Assembly: GCA_018432235.1 (NCBI GenBank)
Contig: JAHDLO010000011.1
Coordinates: 62,001 to 126,000 of the forward strand
DNA length: 64,000 bases
Direction: 5' to 3'
DNA from: Clostridiaceae bacterium
Lineage (GTDB): Bacteria; Bacillota; Clostridia; Peptostreptococcales; Natronincolaceae
The notes beneath the pieces were generated by a model. The model was given only the letters and a program-made list of their open reading frames with translations. It had not been told where the DNA came from and did no database searches. Shown in pieces: positions 47,155 through 56,313 of the stretch; the stretch's first letter is position 1, and each line of letters starts with the position of its first letter. The position numbers and the translations under genes were made by a program.

Positions 47155-47499
47155 ATGGACGAAAAGATAATGCTGTTTAAGGCATTTGCAGATCCTAATA
47201 GATTATTGATACTTGAAATGCTTTCCTGCGGTGAGATGTGTGCCTGTGATATCATGGATGGATTGAATTTAACTCAACCAACCATATCTCATCATATGAA
47301 AATTCTTCAACAAAGCAAGCTGGTAAATGCAAGAAAAGAAGGCAAGTGGATGATGTACTCAATAAATCACGAAACGGTAGAAATCCTACAAAGCTTCATA
47401 AAAGCGACAACATCCTTTAAAGAAGACTGTATTTGCAAGGAAGTCTGTAAAAACATCGATAAAGAGCTATGTGAGGTATGTGAGGATAATGAAGATTAA
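47155..47499 (+). CDS. arsR: ArsR/SmtB family arsenite-responsive repressor
   Basis: A 114-residue winged-helix repressor. The metal-sensing CxC lies at the start of the recognition region (SCGEMCACDIMDGL), followed by the helix-turn-helix NLTQPTISHHMKILQQSKLV. A second Cys-rich tail (CICKEVCKN..CEVCED) may add arsenite ligands. GGAAGGAAG precedes the ATG. It overlaps the next, selenoprotein, gene by 11 bases, so the operon is co-translated. Confidence 0.94.
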   Translation: MDEKIMLFKAFADPNRLLILEMLSCGEMCACDIMDGLNLTQPTISHHMKILQQSKLVNARKEGKWMMYSINHETVEILQSFIKATTSFKEDCICKEVCKNIDKELCEVCEDNED

Positions 47500-47770
47500 T
47501 ATTGATGATGAGGCCTTAGCTTATATTAGAGAAATGGGTAAATCAACTTTTATCAGATTCAGCAAGAAGGGCTGATGTCACTCAGGCAACGTAGATGTAC
47601 CTACTATATATCTAGGCAAGCCTGGTGATAATCCGGTGGATTATATAATCTATGAAGAAAAGGGTATTAGCTTGTATTACCCTAAGGCTTTAGAAGAAGA
47701 ATGGGAAACAATAAGTATATCAGTGGCAAAATTATTTAAGTGGAAAAAACTAACTCTAGAGGGCTATTAA
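47489..47770 (+). CDS. HesB-like selenoprotein in the ars operon (UGA = Sec29)
   Basis: Reading through one in-frame TGA (47573-47575) gives an uninterrupted 93-residue protein beginning MKINIDDEALAYIREMGKST and containing KKGUCHSG. It has the size and N-terminal layout of HesB/IscA-like selenoproteins of Clostridia, where a Cys position is replaced by Sec. The ATG overlaps arsR. A small hairpin (GTAG-ATGTAC-CTAC) starts about 15 bases after the TGA, where a bacterial SECIS is expected. Two more UGA-containing genes in this window make Sec decoding in this organism likely. A pseudogene with a single stop is the alternative. Confidence 0.82.
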
Positions 47771-47796
47771 ATAATCAAAAACGAGGAGGAATAAAC

Positions 47797-48195
47797 ATGA
47801 AAAAAGTAGCATTTGTTTGTATACACAATTCTTGCCGTTCACAGATGGCAGAGGGCTGGGCTAAGCATTTAGGCAAGGATATTATTGAGGTTTATTCTGC
47901 AGGCACAGAAGAATATCACGAGGTAAAACCAGACGCCGTACAGGTTATGGCAGAAGTGGGCATAGATATGAGTGAGCACTACCCCAAGCTGTTAACAGAT
48001 ATACCCGAGGATGTGGATATCCTAGTTACGATGGGCTGTGGCGTAGCATGTCCATTTATGCCAAGTCAGCATCAAGAGGATTGGGGACTTGTTGATCCTT
48101 CAGGTGGGCCTATTGAGGGCTTTAGAAACACTCGTGATTTAATAAAAACAAAGGTAGAGGATCTAATAAAACGCGTTCAAAACAATGAAGTATAG
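47797..48195 (+). CDS. arsC: Arsenate reductase (thioredoxin-coupled, LMW-PTP type)
   Basis: A 132-residue enzyme of the low-molecular-weight phosphatase fold. The P-loop is CIHNSCRSQMAEG (CX5R). The redox relay Cys pair is in TMGCGVACPF (near 81 and 85), and LVDPSGGP carries the acid Asp. It reduces arsenate to arsenite for export by Acr3. ATG 47797 follows GAGGAGG; an in-frame start farther upstream lies inside the selenoprotein gene. Confidence 0.95.
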   Translation: MKKVAFVCIHNSCRSQMAEGWAKHLGKDIIEVYSAGTEEYHEVKPDAVQVMAEVGIDMSEHYPKLLTDIPEDVDILVTMGCGVACPFMPSQHQEDWGLVDPSGGPIEGFRNTRDLIKTKVEDLIKRVQNNEV

Positions 48196-48266
48196 AGGAA
48201 ATACAAAGGATGGATGAAATATTTGAATTATCTATTTACAAAATTACATGATAGGGGGCTATTATA

Positions 48267-49331
48267 GTGAGTAATGAGAAAAAGGGCAGCGGGTTAGGTT
48301 TTTTTGAAACCTACTTAACGGTGTGGGTTGCGGCTTGTATCATTGTTGGGGTTGCTGTTGGACAGTTTTTACCGTCAGTGCCACAGTTTTTAAGCAAGTT
48401 CACCTACTATGAAATTTCTATCCCTGTTGCAATACTAATTTGGCTAATGATTTATCCAATGATGCTAAAAATTGACTTTACCAGCATTATCGAAGCCACA
48501 AAAAAACCGAAGGGCTTAATTGTTACCTGTGCAACCAACTGGTTAATTAAACCCTTTACAATGTACTTGATTGCAGCATTCTTCTTTAAGACAGTATTCA
48601 GTGCCTTAATTCCTGCAGATTTGGCAGACCAATATTTGGCGGGAGCAGTTATTTTAGGAGCAGCGCCTTGTACGGCGATGGTATTTGTATGGAGCCATTT
48701 AACAAAGGGTGATCCAGCATATACCTTGGTGCAGGTTGCGGTGAATGATTTAATCCTGCTGATTGCCTTTACCCCAATAGTAGCATTCCTATTGGGTGTA
48801 ACAAATATTATTGTTCCTTATGGCACCTTATTCCTATCTGTAGTGCTATTTATTGTGATACCATTAGCAGGAGGATATTTATCAAGAAGCTATATTATTA
48901 AGAACAGAGGCTTAGAATATTTTGAAGGTGTATTTTTAAAGAAATTTGATAACATTACTATTATCGGATTACTTTTAACACTTATAATTATATTTACCTT
49001 CCAAGGTGATGTCATATTAAGTAATCCGTTACACATTGCATTAATAGCGATACCGTTAACAATCCAGACCTTCTTCATATTTGCTGTAGCCTATGGATGG
49101 GCTAAGGCATGGAAACTTCCCCACAACATTGCAGCACCAGCCGGTATGATAGGGGCAAGTAATTTCTTCGAGCTTGCGGTGGCAGTTGCAATATCATTAT
49201 TTGGCTTGGATTCCGGTGCTACCCTAGCCACTGTTGTTGGTGTTCTGGTTGAGGTGCCTGTTATGCTGGCATTAGTTAGAATTGCCAATAAAACAAGGCA
49301 TTGGTTTCCGGAGGTAAGCAGAGGAAACTAA
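48267..49331 (+). CDS. acr3: Arsenite efflux permease Acr3
   Basis: A 354-residue carrier of the bile/arsenite/riboflavin transporter superfamily with ten hydrophobic segments. The conserved Cys of Acr3 is in AAPCTAMVFVWSHLTKGDPAY, and GASNFFELAVAVAISLFGL is typical of the C-terminal half. It exports As(III) as an antiporter. GTG start after AGGGGG. A hairpin at 49357 lies between it and arsD. Confidence 0.95.
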   Translation: MSNEKKGSGLGFFETYLTVWVAACIIVGVAVGQFLPSVPQFLSKFTYYEISIPVAILIWLMIYPMMLKIDFTSIIEATKKPKGLIVTCATNWLIKPFTMYLIAAFFFKTVFSALIPADLADQYLAGAVILGAAPCTAMVFVWSHLTKGDPAYTLVQVAVNDLILLIAFTPIVAFLLGVTNIIVPYGTLFLSVVLFIVIPLAGGYLSRSYIIKNRGLEYFEGVFLKKFDNITIIGLLLTLIIIFTFQGDVILSNPLHIALIAIPLTIQTFFIFAVAYGWAKAWKLPHNIAAPAGMIGASNFFELAVAVAISLFGLDSGATLATVVGVLVEVPVMLALVRIANKTRHWFPEVSRGN

Positions 49332-49356
49332 TTTTGAGGAATAACATACTAAGGTA

Positions 49357-49384
49357 TAGGTAAATAGGGAAACTTATTTACCTA
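49357..49384 (+). terminator. Hairpin between acr3 and arsD (attenuator?)
   Basis: TAGGTAAATA and TTATTTACCTA pair around GGGAAAC, with no T run. It may stabilise the acr3 message or reduce downstream expression. A similar hairpin follows the acr3 remnant at 51671. Confidence 0.5.
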
Positions 49385-49426
49385 TTTGTATCATATACAG
49401 CGATATATTAAAGAAGGAGGCTTATT

Positions 49427-49729
49427 ATGAAGCTAGAAATTTATGATCCGCCAATGTGCTGTTCCACAGGGATTTGCGGCCCCAGCGTTGATGATAATTT
49501 GGTTAAGCTAAGTGAAAACCTAGAATTACTTAAGAATAGGGGCATAGAAGTCGAGCGCTACATGATTACACAGCAGCCCTTAAAGTTTAGAGAAAATCAA
49601 AGTGTATTTGACCTGATTAAGGAAAAGGGAAAAGAAGTACTGCCGATAACAACAGTTAATGGCAAAGTGATAAAGACAGGAATATATCCAACCCTGGAGG
49701 AAATGGAAAAGGAATTAGGAGCTGAATAA
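49427..49729 (+). CDS. arsD: ArsD arsenite metallochaperone
   Basis: A 100-residue protein with the arsenite-binding Cys12-Cys13 and Cys18 (YDPPMCCSTGICGPSVD). It hands As(III) to ArsA. It lacks the C-terminal vicinal Cys pairs of the R773 plasmid protein. AAGGAGG precedes the ATG, and arsA1 starts one base after its stop. Confidence 0.94.
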   Translation: MKLEIYDPPMCCSTGICGPSVDDNLVKLSENLELLKNRGIEVERYMITQQPLKFRENQSVFDLIKEKGKEVLPITTVNGKVIKTGIYPTLEEMEKELGAE

Positions 49730-49730
49730 T

Positions 49731-50615
49731 ATGGAGACAAAATTCATACTGTTTTCCGGCAAGGGGGGCGTAGGAAAGACCTCTATGGCCTCATCTACAG
49801 CAGTTTATTATGCTGGAATCGGGAAAAAGACCTTGATAGTAACCACTGATCCGGCTGCAAATTTGTCGGACGTCTTCGAACAAGAAATTGGTCATAAGAT
49901 AACTGAAATAGCGGGTATAGAAAATCTTTATGCAATGGAAATAGACCCGGAGGCTGCTACGACAGAATATAAGGAGAGGTCCCTGGCACCCATGAGAGAG
50001 CTTTTTGACGAGGATTTGATAAAGGTTGCAGAGGAGCAGCTAAGTGGACCCTGCACTGAAGAAATGGCGGCCTTCGATAAATTTATTGATTTTATGGATA
50101 GCACAGAATATGAGATCGTCATATTTGATACTGCGCCTACAGGACACACGATAAGATTATTGGAGCTTCCGGTGGACTGGAGCAAGCATATAGAAGAAAG
50201 CGCAAAGGGCAGCGGGCAAACCTGCATGGGTCCGGTGGCATTGATACAGGATAGTAAAAAGAAATATGATGATGCCATAGCAAAGCTCAGGGATAGTAGT
50301 ATGACGGATTTTATATTTGTAATGCAGCCGGAGGAGACCTCATTAGCTGAAACCGTAAGGTCTTCGCAGGATTTAGAGGCATTAGGCATTAAAACTGCTA
50401 AAATAATAATCAATGGCTTAATTCCTGAGGAAGAGGCTGTAATTTCATTCTTTAAAAAGAAGTATGATAAGCAACAGACTACTGTCGAGAAGACTAAAGC
50501 GGTGTTTGATAGTATAGCGATACAGACAATGACGCTTTTTGACACGGAGCTAAAAGGGGTTCAAATGTTTAAGAAAAGCGGCGATATATTGCTTCGAGGA
50601 AGTGAAAAAAAATGA
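49731..50615 (+). CDS. arsA: ArsA half-ATPase, N-half-type
   Basis: A 294-residue deviant-Walker ATPase: FSGKGGVGKTSMASST, switch II DTAPTGHTIRLLE, and Cys residues in LSGPCTEEMAAFDKF and GQTCMGP. The latter two match the Cys113 and Cys172 positions of the N-half of E. coli ArsA. It overlaps the second arsA by 4 bases. The two chains together would make the pseudodimer that powers arsenite export through Acr3. Confidence 0.93.
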   Translation: METKFILFSGKGGVGKTSMASSTAVYYAGIGKKTLIVTTDPAANLSDVFEQEIGHKITEIAGIENLYAMEIDPEAATTEYKERSLAPMRELFDEDLIKVAEEQLSGPCTEEMAAFDKFIDFMDSTEYEIVIFDTAPTGHTIRLLELPVDWSKHIEESAKGSGQTCMGPVALIQDSKKKYDDAIAKLRDSSMTDFIFVMQPEETSLAETVRSSQDLEALGIKTAKIIINGLIPEEEAVISFFKKKYDKQQTTVEKTKAVFDSIAIQTMTLFDTELKGVQMFKKSGDILLRGSEKK

Positions 50616-51505
50616 ACAGATTAGATACAATTATCTATCCTTTAAAGGGAGAAAGAAAGAACATATTCTTCTCAGGCAAGGGTGGCGTGGGTAAAACCTC
50701 AATGGCCTGCATAACAGCAGTTCAAACAGCAAAAAATGGCTTTAAAACCTTGCTTTTAACAACTGATCCCGCTGCCCATATAGGCAATGTATTGGATAGG
50801 CCGGTGACCGATAATATTACGCCAATTGAAGGCATTGAAAATCTGTATGCTGTTAAAATAGATCAAAAGAAGGCAACTGAGGAATATAAGGCAGGCTTAT
50901 TAAAGGAAGCCGAGGGGAAATTTGATGCCAATACCATCATGGCAATGAAGGAGGAACTGGATTCACCCTGCACAGAAGAAATGGCCTCCTTTCAAAAATT
51001 TGTCGATTTTGCCGGCAACGATGATTTTGAGATAATAGTGGTTGATACAGCACCTACAGGCCATACCCTAAGACTTTTGGAGCTTCCTATGGATTGGAGC
51101 AAGCAAATTCAGCTTAAGTCAGGAGTAGCAACAGAGATTAGTGAAGGTGATAGGTTGCAAAAACAGAGATTTGATAAGGTCATTGAGATGATGAAGAATG
51201 AAAAGGAAACTACCTTCGCCTTTGTGATGTATCCTGAGCGGACGCCAATCGTTGAGGCCCACAGGGCTTCGGCAGAGCTTTTAACTCTGGGAATTAAAAC
51301 ACAATTGGTAGTAGCGAATTTAATAATACCCGAAGAACAGGCAGTAACATCCTTCTATCAAAAAAGGCGTAGTATGCAGCTAGGTTATATTGAAGAAATA
51401 AAAGAGACCTTTAAGGCTTCAGTACTTTTACAGGTTCCGATGCTGGAGGATGAGATTAAGGGCTTAGATATGTTGCTGGAAATTGGCAGTATTATTTTTA
51501 AGTAA
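50612..51505 (+). CDS. arsA: ArsA half-ATPase, C-half-type
   Basis: A 297-residue paralogue of the preceding gene: FFSGKGGVGKTSMACIT, DTAPTGHTLRLLE, and one Cys in LDSPCTEEMASFQKF, matching the Cys422 position of the C-half of E. coli ArsA. The second metal Cys is absent here, as in that half. The split of one 580-residue ArsA into two ~295-residue proteins keeps the three-Cys metal site divided 2+1. Confidence 0.93.
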   Translation: MNRLDTIIYPLKGERKNIFFSGKGGVGKTSMACITAVQTAKNGFKTLLLTTDPAAHIGNVLDRPVTDNITPIEGIENLYAVKIDQKKATEEYKAGLLKEAEGKFDANTIMAMKEELDSPCTEEMASFQKFVDFAGNDDFEIIVVDTAPTGHTLRLLELPMDWSKQIQLKSGVATEISEGDRLQKQRFDKVIEMMKNEKETTFAFVMYPERTPIVEAHRASAELLTLGIKTQLVVANLIIPEEQAVTSFYQKRRSMQLGYIEEIKETFKASVLLQVPMLEDEIKGLDMLLEIGSIIFK

Positions 51506-51526
51506 GGAGAATAATTCAATATAAAA

Positions 51527-51658
51527 GCTGCTTTAGACTCAGTTGCAACCCTGTCAACGGTGGTGGGAGTATTGGTTGAGGTATCGGTTATGTTGGCTCT
51601 TGTAAAAATAGCGAATAAAACCAGACACTGGTTCCCGGAGGTAAGTAGGGAAAGCTAA
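51527..51658 (+). pseudogene. Remnant of a second acr3 (C-terminal 43 codons)
   Basis: The frame reads [20 protein letters not shown] and ends [13 protein letters not shown]. It is nearly the same as the end of the intact Acr3 (..VGVLVEVPVM..WFPEVSRGN), but clearly diverged at DNA level. It has no start codon or upstream body, so it is a fragment. It begins 21 bases after arsA2 and is followed by a hairpin terminator, like the intact gene. Confidence 0.85.
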
Positions 51659-51670
51659 ATATTAATATAA

Positions 51671-51708
51671 AAACAGGCAAATAAGACAGCTTATTTGCCT
51701 GTTTTTTA
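51671..51708 (+). terminator. Terminator of the ars operon
   Basis: AAACAGGCAAATAAG and CTTATTTGCCTGTTT form a 15-bp stem around ACAG, followed by TTT. Confidence 0.9.
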
Positions 51709-51865
51709 TGGAATTATAACGACTTAACCTAAAATTAACAAAGCTTTAATTGGCCTATAAACATATCAGTGTATGTTTTTTACTATGGAGGAAAAGTATG
51801 CTTATACGCATATAGCATTTATTATCATTATGCATACATAATATGTTCTTATTGGGGGAAAAACG

Positions 51866-54133
51866 ATGATGTTAAATTTAAGCTTGAAGGGTAAAAAAAC
51901 TAAGCCGCCTAAGGCTAAAGCCAACAGAAATAAACGAAAAATGTGGAAAAACGATTTTATTAATAAATATCTAACAAGGTTCCTTAAAAGGCCGATAGGA
52001 ACGACAGCATTAAAGACAGAGCAAAAGACAAAGCCAAAGATTGGACGAAGCTTTATCCTAGATAATTTAAAGATGCATAACAAGCTGTTGCTTTTGGTAC
52101 TTATTGTAGGACTAGTGCCAATCATTATTTTAAGTGGAATAAGTATAAATAACGCCAGCAAAGAAATTCAGAGAGAGATAATTAAAGGCAATCAGGTATT
52201 TACCACCCTAACACTCGATAGGATAAATGAATATTTCTTTAATAGGGAGGGTGATGGCAGCATATTGGCTGGATCAAAGACTGTAACTGAGGGAATTGAA
52301 AGGCTAAATAGCTTTGACTTCAGCGAAATACCAAGAGAGGCCATATTGGAGGAGTTTACAGTATATCTAAGCGATCCAATTGAAAAATACAAGTATACAG
52401 ATATATTCCTCACTAATGTCTATGGAGAAGTGGTTTTTAGCAATAAGTATGATAGAAATGATATAGCCCCTTTAGTATTTTCAGGGGATTTTGTAGGTAA
52501 AGCCCTCGGTGGTCAGCAAAATTGGTCAGACATTTTTTGGAATAGCTTTATAAAGGACAACCTTATGGTATTATCCACGCCAATTTACTCTCCGACTGCT
52601 CAAAGTCCTATTGGCACATTAAATATTGTGCTAAATCAGGAGAGAGTCAATGAAATCGTCCAAAACGGCATTGATGAGCTGGCGAAAACCGCCGATGCAT
52701 ATTTAATCAACAGTGAAGGGTTGTTTCTAACAAATACAATGAAGGGCCAATATACCGAAGGTGCAGTCTTAAAGGAAACCTTGGCAACTGAAGCGACTAG
52801 CCTTCTAAAGGAGCCTATTGCTAAAGGAAGCTTAGACTATAATGAAACCAGAAATTATACAGGCCACAGCGGCAATCAGGTAATTGGCACACTTTCGGTA
52901 GCAAAGATAGGGAATAGCTATACCGGACTTATCATAGAGGTGGAGGCGTCAGAGGCCTATGGTGGCATAGAAGCCCTCCGACAAACGTTGCTGATTATTG
53001 CAGCTATAATCATACTGATATCTGCGTTAATTGCAGTAAAGCTTTCACAAACAATTACAAAGCCATTAAGGGAGATATTAGCTATTATAGGTGAAATAGC
53101 AGAATATAATCTTGGGACACCAATAGAACCTGAGACCATATCAAGAAAGGACGAAATAGGCGACTTGAAGAGGGCGATATTTAAGATTAAGAATAATCTT
53201 AGAAGTATTATTACAGAGGTGGAGCAAACCGCTGGAGAGGTGGCTGCATCGGCAGAGGAGCTGAAGCTTAACTCTCAGCAGGCATCCTATGCAGCTGAAG
53301 AGGTTGCACTGAGAATTAGTGAAATCGCTCAGGGGTCTTCGGAGCAGGCAAATAACGCAGAGGAGAGCAGCCTCAAAACCAAGGAGCTGAATCTTACGAT
53401 CATTGATAACCTTCAAAGCATTGAAGATATAACCGTATCCACATGTGAGGCCGCAAATCTGGCAGTTTCAGGTCTGGAGGTGGTGGAGGTCCTCACCAAT
53501 ATAACAGAAAAAACCAGTAATACCAACAGACGGGTTCAGTCCAGTATTCAAAAGTCATATGAGAATTCAATAGAAATAGAAAAGGCCAGCCGATTGATCA
53601 TGGAAATCGCCGATAAAACAAATCTGCTGGCATTAAATGCAGCCATTGAGGCTGCCAGGGCAGGAGAACAGGGGAGAGGCTTTTCAGTAGTTGCTGAGGA
53701 GGTAAGGAAGCTGGCTGAGCAATCTAAGGAGACCTCGAGGGAGATAAACGAAATCGTAGGCAATCTATATAATGACTCAATCATGGTGGTGAAGATCGTC
53801 GATGAGCTTTTAAAAACTGCTGAAAATCAAGCAGAAAGTGTTTCCTTAACAAGGGCAAAATACATGGAGATTGCTGAGGCCATAAGAACAGCTGAAGAAA
53901 AGGCAGGAGCTTTAAATGAATGCAGTATAAATATTGACAAATTGAGACTTGAGGTTGAGGAGCGGATTCATAGGCTGGCGGAGGTATCAGAAGAGAACTC
54001 GGAAAAAACCGAGGAGGTTTCGGCGACGATTCAAGAGCAAACAGCTTCCATGGAGGAGATTTCAAGCTCCAGTGAGGGGCTGGATGCTATGGCACAGAAG
54101 CTTCAGACTTTGGTGGCTAGCTTTAAGCTATAG
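51866..54133 (+). CDS. Methyl-accepting chemotaxis protein with long basic N-terminal extension
   Basis: A 755-residue chemoreceptor. Residues 1-~72 are unusually long and basic ([16 protein letters not shown]) before TM1 (~74-95). A Cache-type extracellular sensor extends to ~355, then TM2 (~370-392), HAMP and the signalling hairpin with the tip [24 protein letters not shown] precedes the ATG. It ends ~10 bases before the PhoP boxes of pstS, but nothing links it to phosphate besides position. The extension may interact with lipid or nucleic acid, or be read from a wrong start. Confidence 0.9.
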   Translation: MMLNLSLKGKKTKPPKAKANRNKRKMWKNDFINKYLTRFLKRPIGTTALKTEQKTKPKIGRSFILDNLKMHNKLLLLVLIVGLVPIIILSGISINNASKEIQREIIKGNQVFTTLTLDRINEYFFNREGDGSILAGSKTVTEGIERLNSFDFSEIPREAILEEFTVYLSDPIEKYKYTDIFLTNVYGEVVFSNKYDRNDIAPLVFSGDFVGKALGGQQNWSDIFWNSFIKDNLMVLSTPIYSPTAQSPIGTLNIVLNQERVNEIVQNGIDELAKTADAYLINSEGLFLTNTMKGQYTEGAVLKETLATEATSLLKEPIAKGSLDYNETRNYTGHSGNQVIGTLSVAKIGNSYTGLIIEVEASEAYGGIEALRQTLLIIAAIIILISALIAVKLSQTITKPLREILAIIGEIAEYNLGTPIEPETISRKDEIGDLKRAIFKIKNNLRSIITEVEQTAGEVAASAEELKLNSQQASYAAEEVALRISEIAQGSSEQANNAEESSLKTKELNLTIIDNLQSIEDITVSTCEAANLAVSGLEVVEVLTNITEKTSNTNRRVQSSIQKSYENSIEIEKASRLIMEIADKTNLLALNAAIEAARAGEQGRGFSVVAEEVRKLAEQSKETSREINEIVGNLYNDSIMVVKIVDELLKTAENQAESVSLTRAKYMEIAEAIRTAEEKAGALNECSINIDKLRLEVEERIHRLAEVSEENSEKTEEVSATIQEQTASMEEISSSSEGLDAMAQKLQTLVASFKL

Positions 54134-54144
54134 CATCTTAGCAT

Positions 54145-54183
54145 TTAACATTCACTTAACATAAGGCTAACATTCGTATAACA
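54145..54183 (+). promoter_or_regulatory. PhoP box array of the pst operon
   Basis: Four hexamers, TTAACA (54145), TTAACA (54156), CTAACA (54167) and ATAACA (54178), are spaced exactly 11 bases apart. This matches the TT(A/C)ACA direct repeats bound by PhoP in Bacillus. A TAGAATAAT -10-like element follows at about 54206. The pst genes should be induced by phosphate starvation. Confidence 0.85.
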
Positions 54184-54257
54184 CGTTACGTCAAACAATC
54201 TTGTAGAATAATAACTGTAGGACATATGAAAAAAATACCGATAGGGGGATTTAAGTA

Positions 54258-55262
54258 ATGTTAAAAAGGTTTTTATTATTGTTGTTAATCGCAAGTCTAA
54301 TGATATCAGCGGTGGCATGTGGCAGTAACACAAATGCACCTGTAGACGGAGAAAAGGATAAAGAGGTTGAAGAGGTTGTTGAAGCTCTTGAGGGAGCAGT
54401 TATCGTTGATGGTTCAGGTACAGTATATCCTTTAATGGCTCACATCGCTGAGGAATACATGACAAGTGTTCAGCCAAAGGTAAGCGTTCAAGTAGGTAGA
54501 GCAGGTTCAAGTGCAGGTATTAAGAAGTTTATTCCAGGCGAATTGGATTTTGCTGACGCTTCAAGACCATTAAAAACCGAAGAAAAAGAACAATTACAAG
54601 AAAAGGGATTAAAGCTAGGTGAAGAGGTACTGGAGTTTAAATTAGCATTAGATGGTTTGACTATGGTTATTAACAAGGAAAATACATGGGCAACAGAAAT
54701 GACAAAGGAAGAAATCATCAACATGTATATTTCTGGTGCTATAAAGGCTGATGATAAGGTGCTTTGGTCAGATATTAGACCTGAGTGGCCAAAAGAGGAA
54801 ATTAAATTCTTTGGACCAAACGAAAACCACGGAACCTATGAATTCTTCTGGGAAGTTATATTAGGCAAAAAGGACTTAGTTAAAACCGTAAATCTTCAAC
54901 AAGAGTATTCAACACTGGTTGATTTAGTATCTAAAGACAAAAATGCAATTGCCTTCTTTGGTTTCGGATACTATACAACTAATACTGATAAATTGACAGC
55001 TGTAAAGATTGACTTTGGTAACGGACCGGTAGCACCTACCTTAGAAACAATCGGTGAAACTCTACCATATGCAGGCTTTACAAGACCGGTATTCACATAT
55101 TTAAATGCTGTATATGCTAAAGAAAAGCCACAGGTGCTGGATTATGCAAAATATGTAGTTTCACCTGAAGGTGCTGCAAGACTGGCAGGTGCCAATGGCT
55201 TCGCTCCACTGCCTGCTGCACAATATGCTGAATATGCAAAGCAATTAGATGCATTAAAATAG
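54258..55262 (+). CDS. pstS: Phosphate ABC transporter substrate-binding lipoprotein
   Basis: A 334-residue PBP-like protein. Signal peptide with lipobox SAVACGS (Cys ~21). Phosphate-binding signatures are DGSGTVYPL near residue 51 and GRAGSSAGIKKFIPGELDFADASR around 80-104. An Asp/Glu-rich linker follows the lipid anchor. GGGGG precedes the ATG. A strong hairpin separates it from pstC, the usual arrangement for keeping pstS mRNA abundant. Confidence 0.95.
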   Translation: MLKRFLLLLLIASLMISAVACGSNTNAPVDGEKDKEVEEVVEALEGAVIVDGSGTVYPLMAHIAEEYMTSVQPKVSVQVGRAGSSAGIKKFIPGELDFADASRPLKTEEKEQLQEKGLKLGEEVLEFKLALDGLTMVINKENTWATEMTKEEIINMYISGAIKADDKVLWSDIRPEWPKEEIKFFGPNENHGTYEFFWEVILGKKDLVKTVNLQQEYSTLVDLVSKDKNAIAFFGFGYYTTNTDKLTAVKIDFGNGPVAPTLETIGETLPYAGFTRPVFTYLNAVYAKEKPQVLDYAKYVVSPEGAARLAGANGFAPLPAAQYAEYAKQLDALK

Positions 55263-55284
55263 TGATAATACAATAGATTGCAGG

Positions 55285-55321
55285 GACCTTAAGATGAGAT
55301 TTTGTTTCTCATCTTAAGGTC
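55285..55321 (+). terminator. Hairpin between pstS and pstC (mRNA stabiliser/attenuator)
   Basis: GACCTTAAGATGAGA pairs perfectly with TCTCATCTTAAGGTC around a T-rich loop. The absence of a T run suggests processing or protection of pstS mRNA rather than full termination. Confidence 0.75.
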
Positions 55322-55383
55322 GTTTATCAGATGACTTATGCAGATGAAACGAATCGGTATTTTTCTAGAAAGGGAAGGATTAT

Positions 55384-56310
55384 ATGGACAAATCTATGAA
55401 CGTCAGAGAAGTGATTAAAGATAATTTCAATAATAAAAGGCATAGAGGCTTAGAGAAATTTATACCTAAGATTTTTCTTCTCGCCGCTTCATTATCTGTA
55501 GTTACTACGGTTGGTATTGTATGCACCTTATTGTTTGATGCCTTCAAATTTTTCAGCAGAGTCCCTCTCAGGGAGATTTTCAGTACAAAGCTGGCGCCGC
55601 TTAGTGCTAATCCCTCCTTCGGTATTTTGCCTTTAATCAATGCAACCATGATTACCTCATTAATTGCAATGTGTGTGGCTATTCCGATAGGCTTGACAGC
55701 TGCTTTATATCTCAGTGAATTTGCATCAGATGGCTTACGGAGAATTCTAAAGCCGATAATGGAGCTGCTGGCCGGAATTCCAACGATTGTTTACGGTTTT
55801 TTTGCTTATTCCTTTGTGACACCTATTTTAATGAAGCTAATACCAGGATTGGAGGCGAAAAATGCCCTTAGTCCCGGCATAGTTATGGGAATTATGATTA
55901 TACCTATGGTGGCATCCCTTTCGGAGGATGCAATGAATTCTGTGCCGAATGCCATGCGGGAGGGAGCCTTTGCTCTTGGTTCCACCAAGCTGGAGGTGGC
56001 CTTTAAAGTAGTTATTCCTGCAGCCTTTTCCGGAATTATGGCCTCCTTTGTACTGGGAATTTCCAGAGCGGTTGGAGAAACCATGATAGTGGCAATAGCC
56101 AGTGGCAGTTCAAAGATCTTCACCTTTGATATCACTCGGTCAATGCAAACCATGACGGCATATATTGTTGAATTCACCAGTGGAGATGCTGGCAGTGGGA
56201 CCTTGGGCTACTATAGCCTATATGCAGTTGGACTTATACTTTTTGTTTTTACATTGCTTATGAATCTACTTGCACAATATATCACACGGAAATATAGGGA
56301 GGAGTACTAA
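55384..56310 (+). CDS. pstC: Phosphate ABC transporter permease PstC
   Basis: A 308-residue permease with six hydrophobic segments. The EAA-type loop is ALGSTKLEVAFKVVIPAAFSG near residue 196, and AVGETMIVAIASG follows. It overlaps no neighbour but is 3 bases from pstA. Length and motifs are normal. Confidence 0.95.
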   Translation: MDKSMNVREVIKDNFNNKRHRGLEKFIPKIFLLAASLSVVTTVGIVCTLLFDAFKFFSRVPLREIFSTKLAPLSANPSFGILPLINATMITSLIAMCVAIPIGLTAALYLSEFASDGLRRILKPIMELLAGIPTIVYGFFAYSFVTPILMKLIPGLEAKNALSPGIVMGIMIIPMVASLSEDAMNSVPNAMREGAFALGSTKLEVAFKVVIPAAFSGIMASFVLGISRAVGETMIVAIASGSSKIFTFDITRSMQTMTAYIVEFTSGDAGSGTLGYYSLYAVGLILFVFTLLMNLLAQYITRKYREEY

Positions 56311-56313
56311 AAA

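Noticed and set aside
47573..47575. In-frame TGA read as a nonsense mutation (pseudogene)
   Set aside because: The frame is otherwise intact with normal coding character, overlaps arsR, and two further genes in the window have a single UGA at a plausible redox position.
53949..54164. Arg/Trp-rich plus-strand frame overlapping the end of the second chemoreceptor
   Set aside because: Composition is that of an out-of-frame reading of the MCP coiled coil; no ribosome site.
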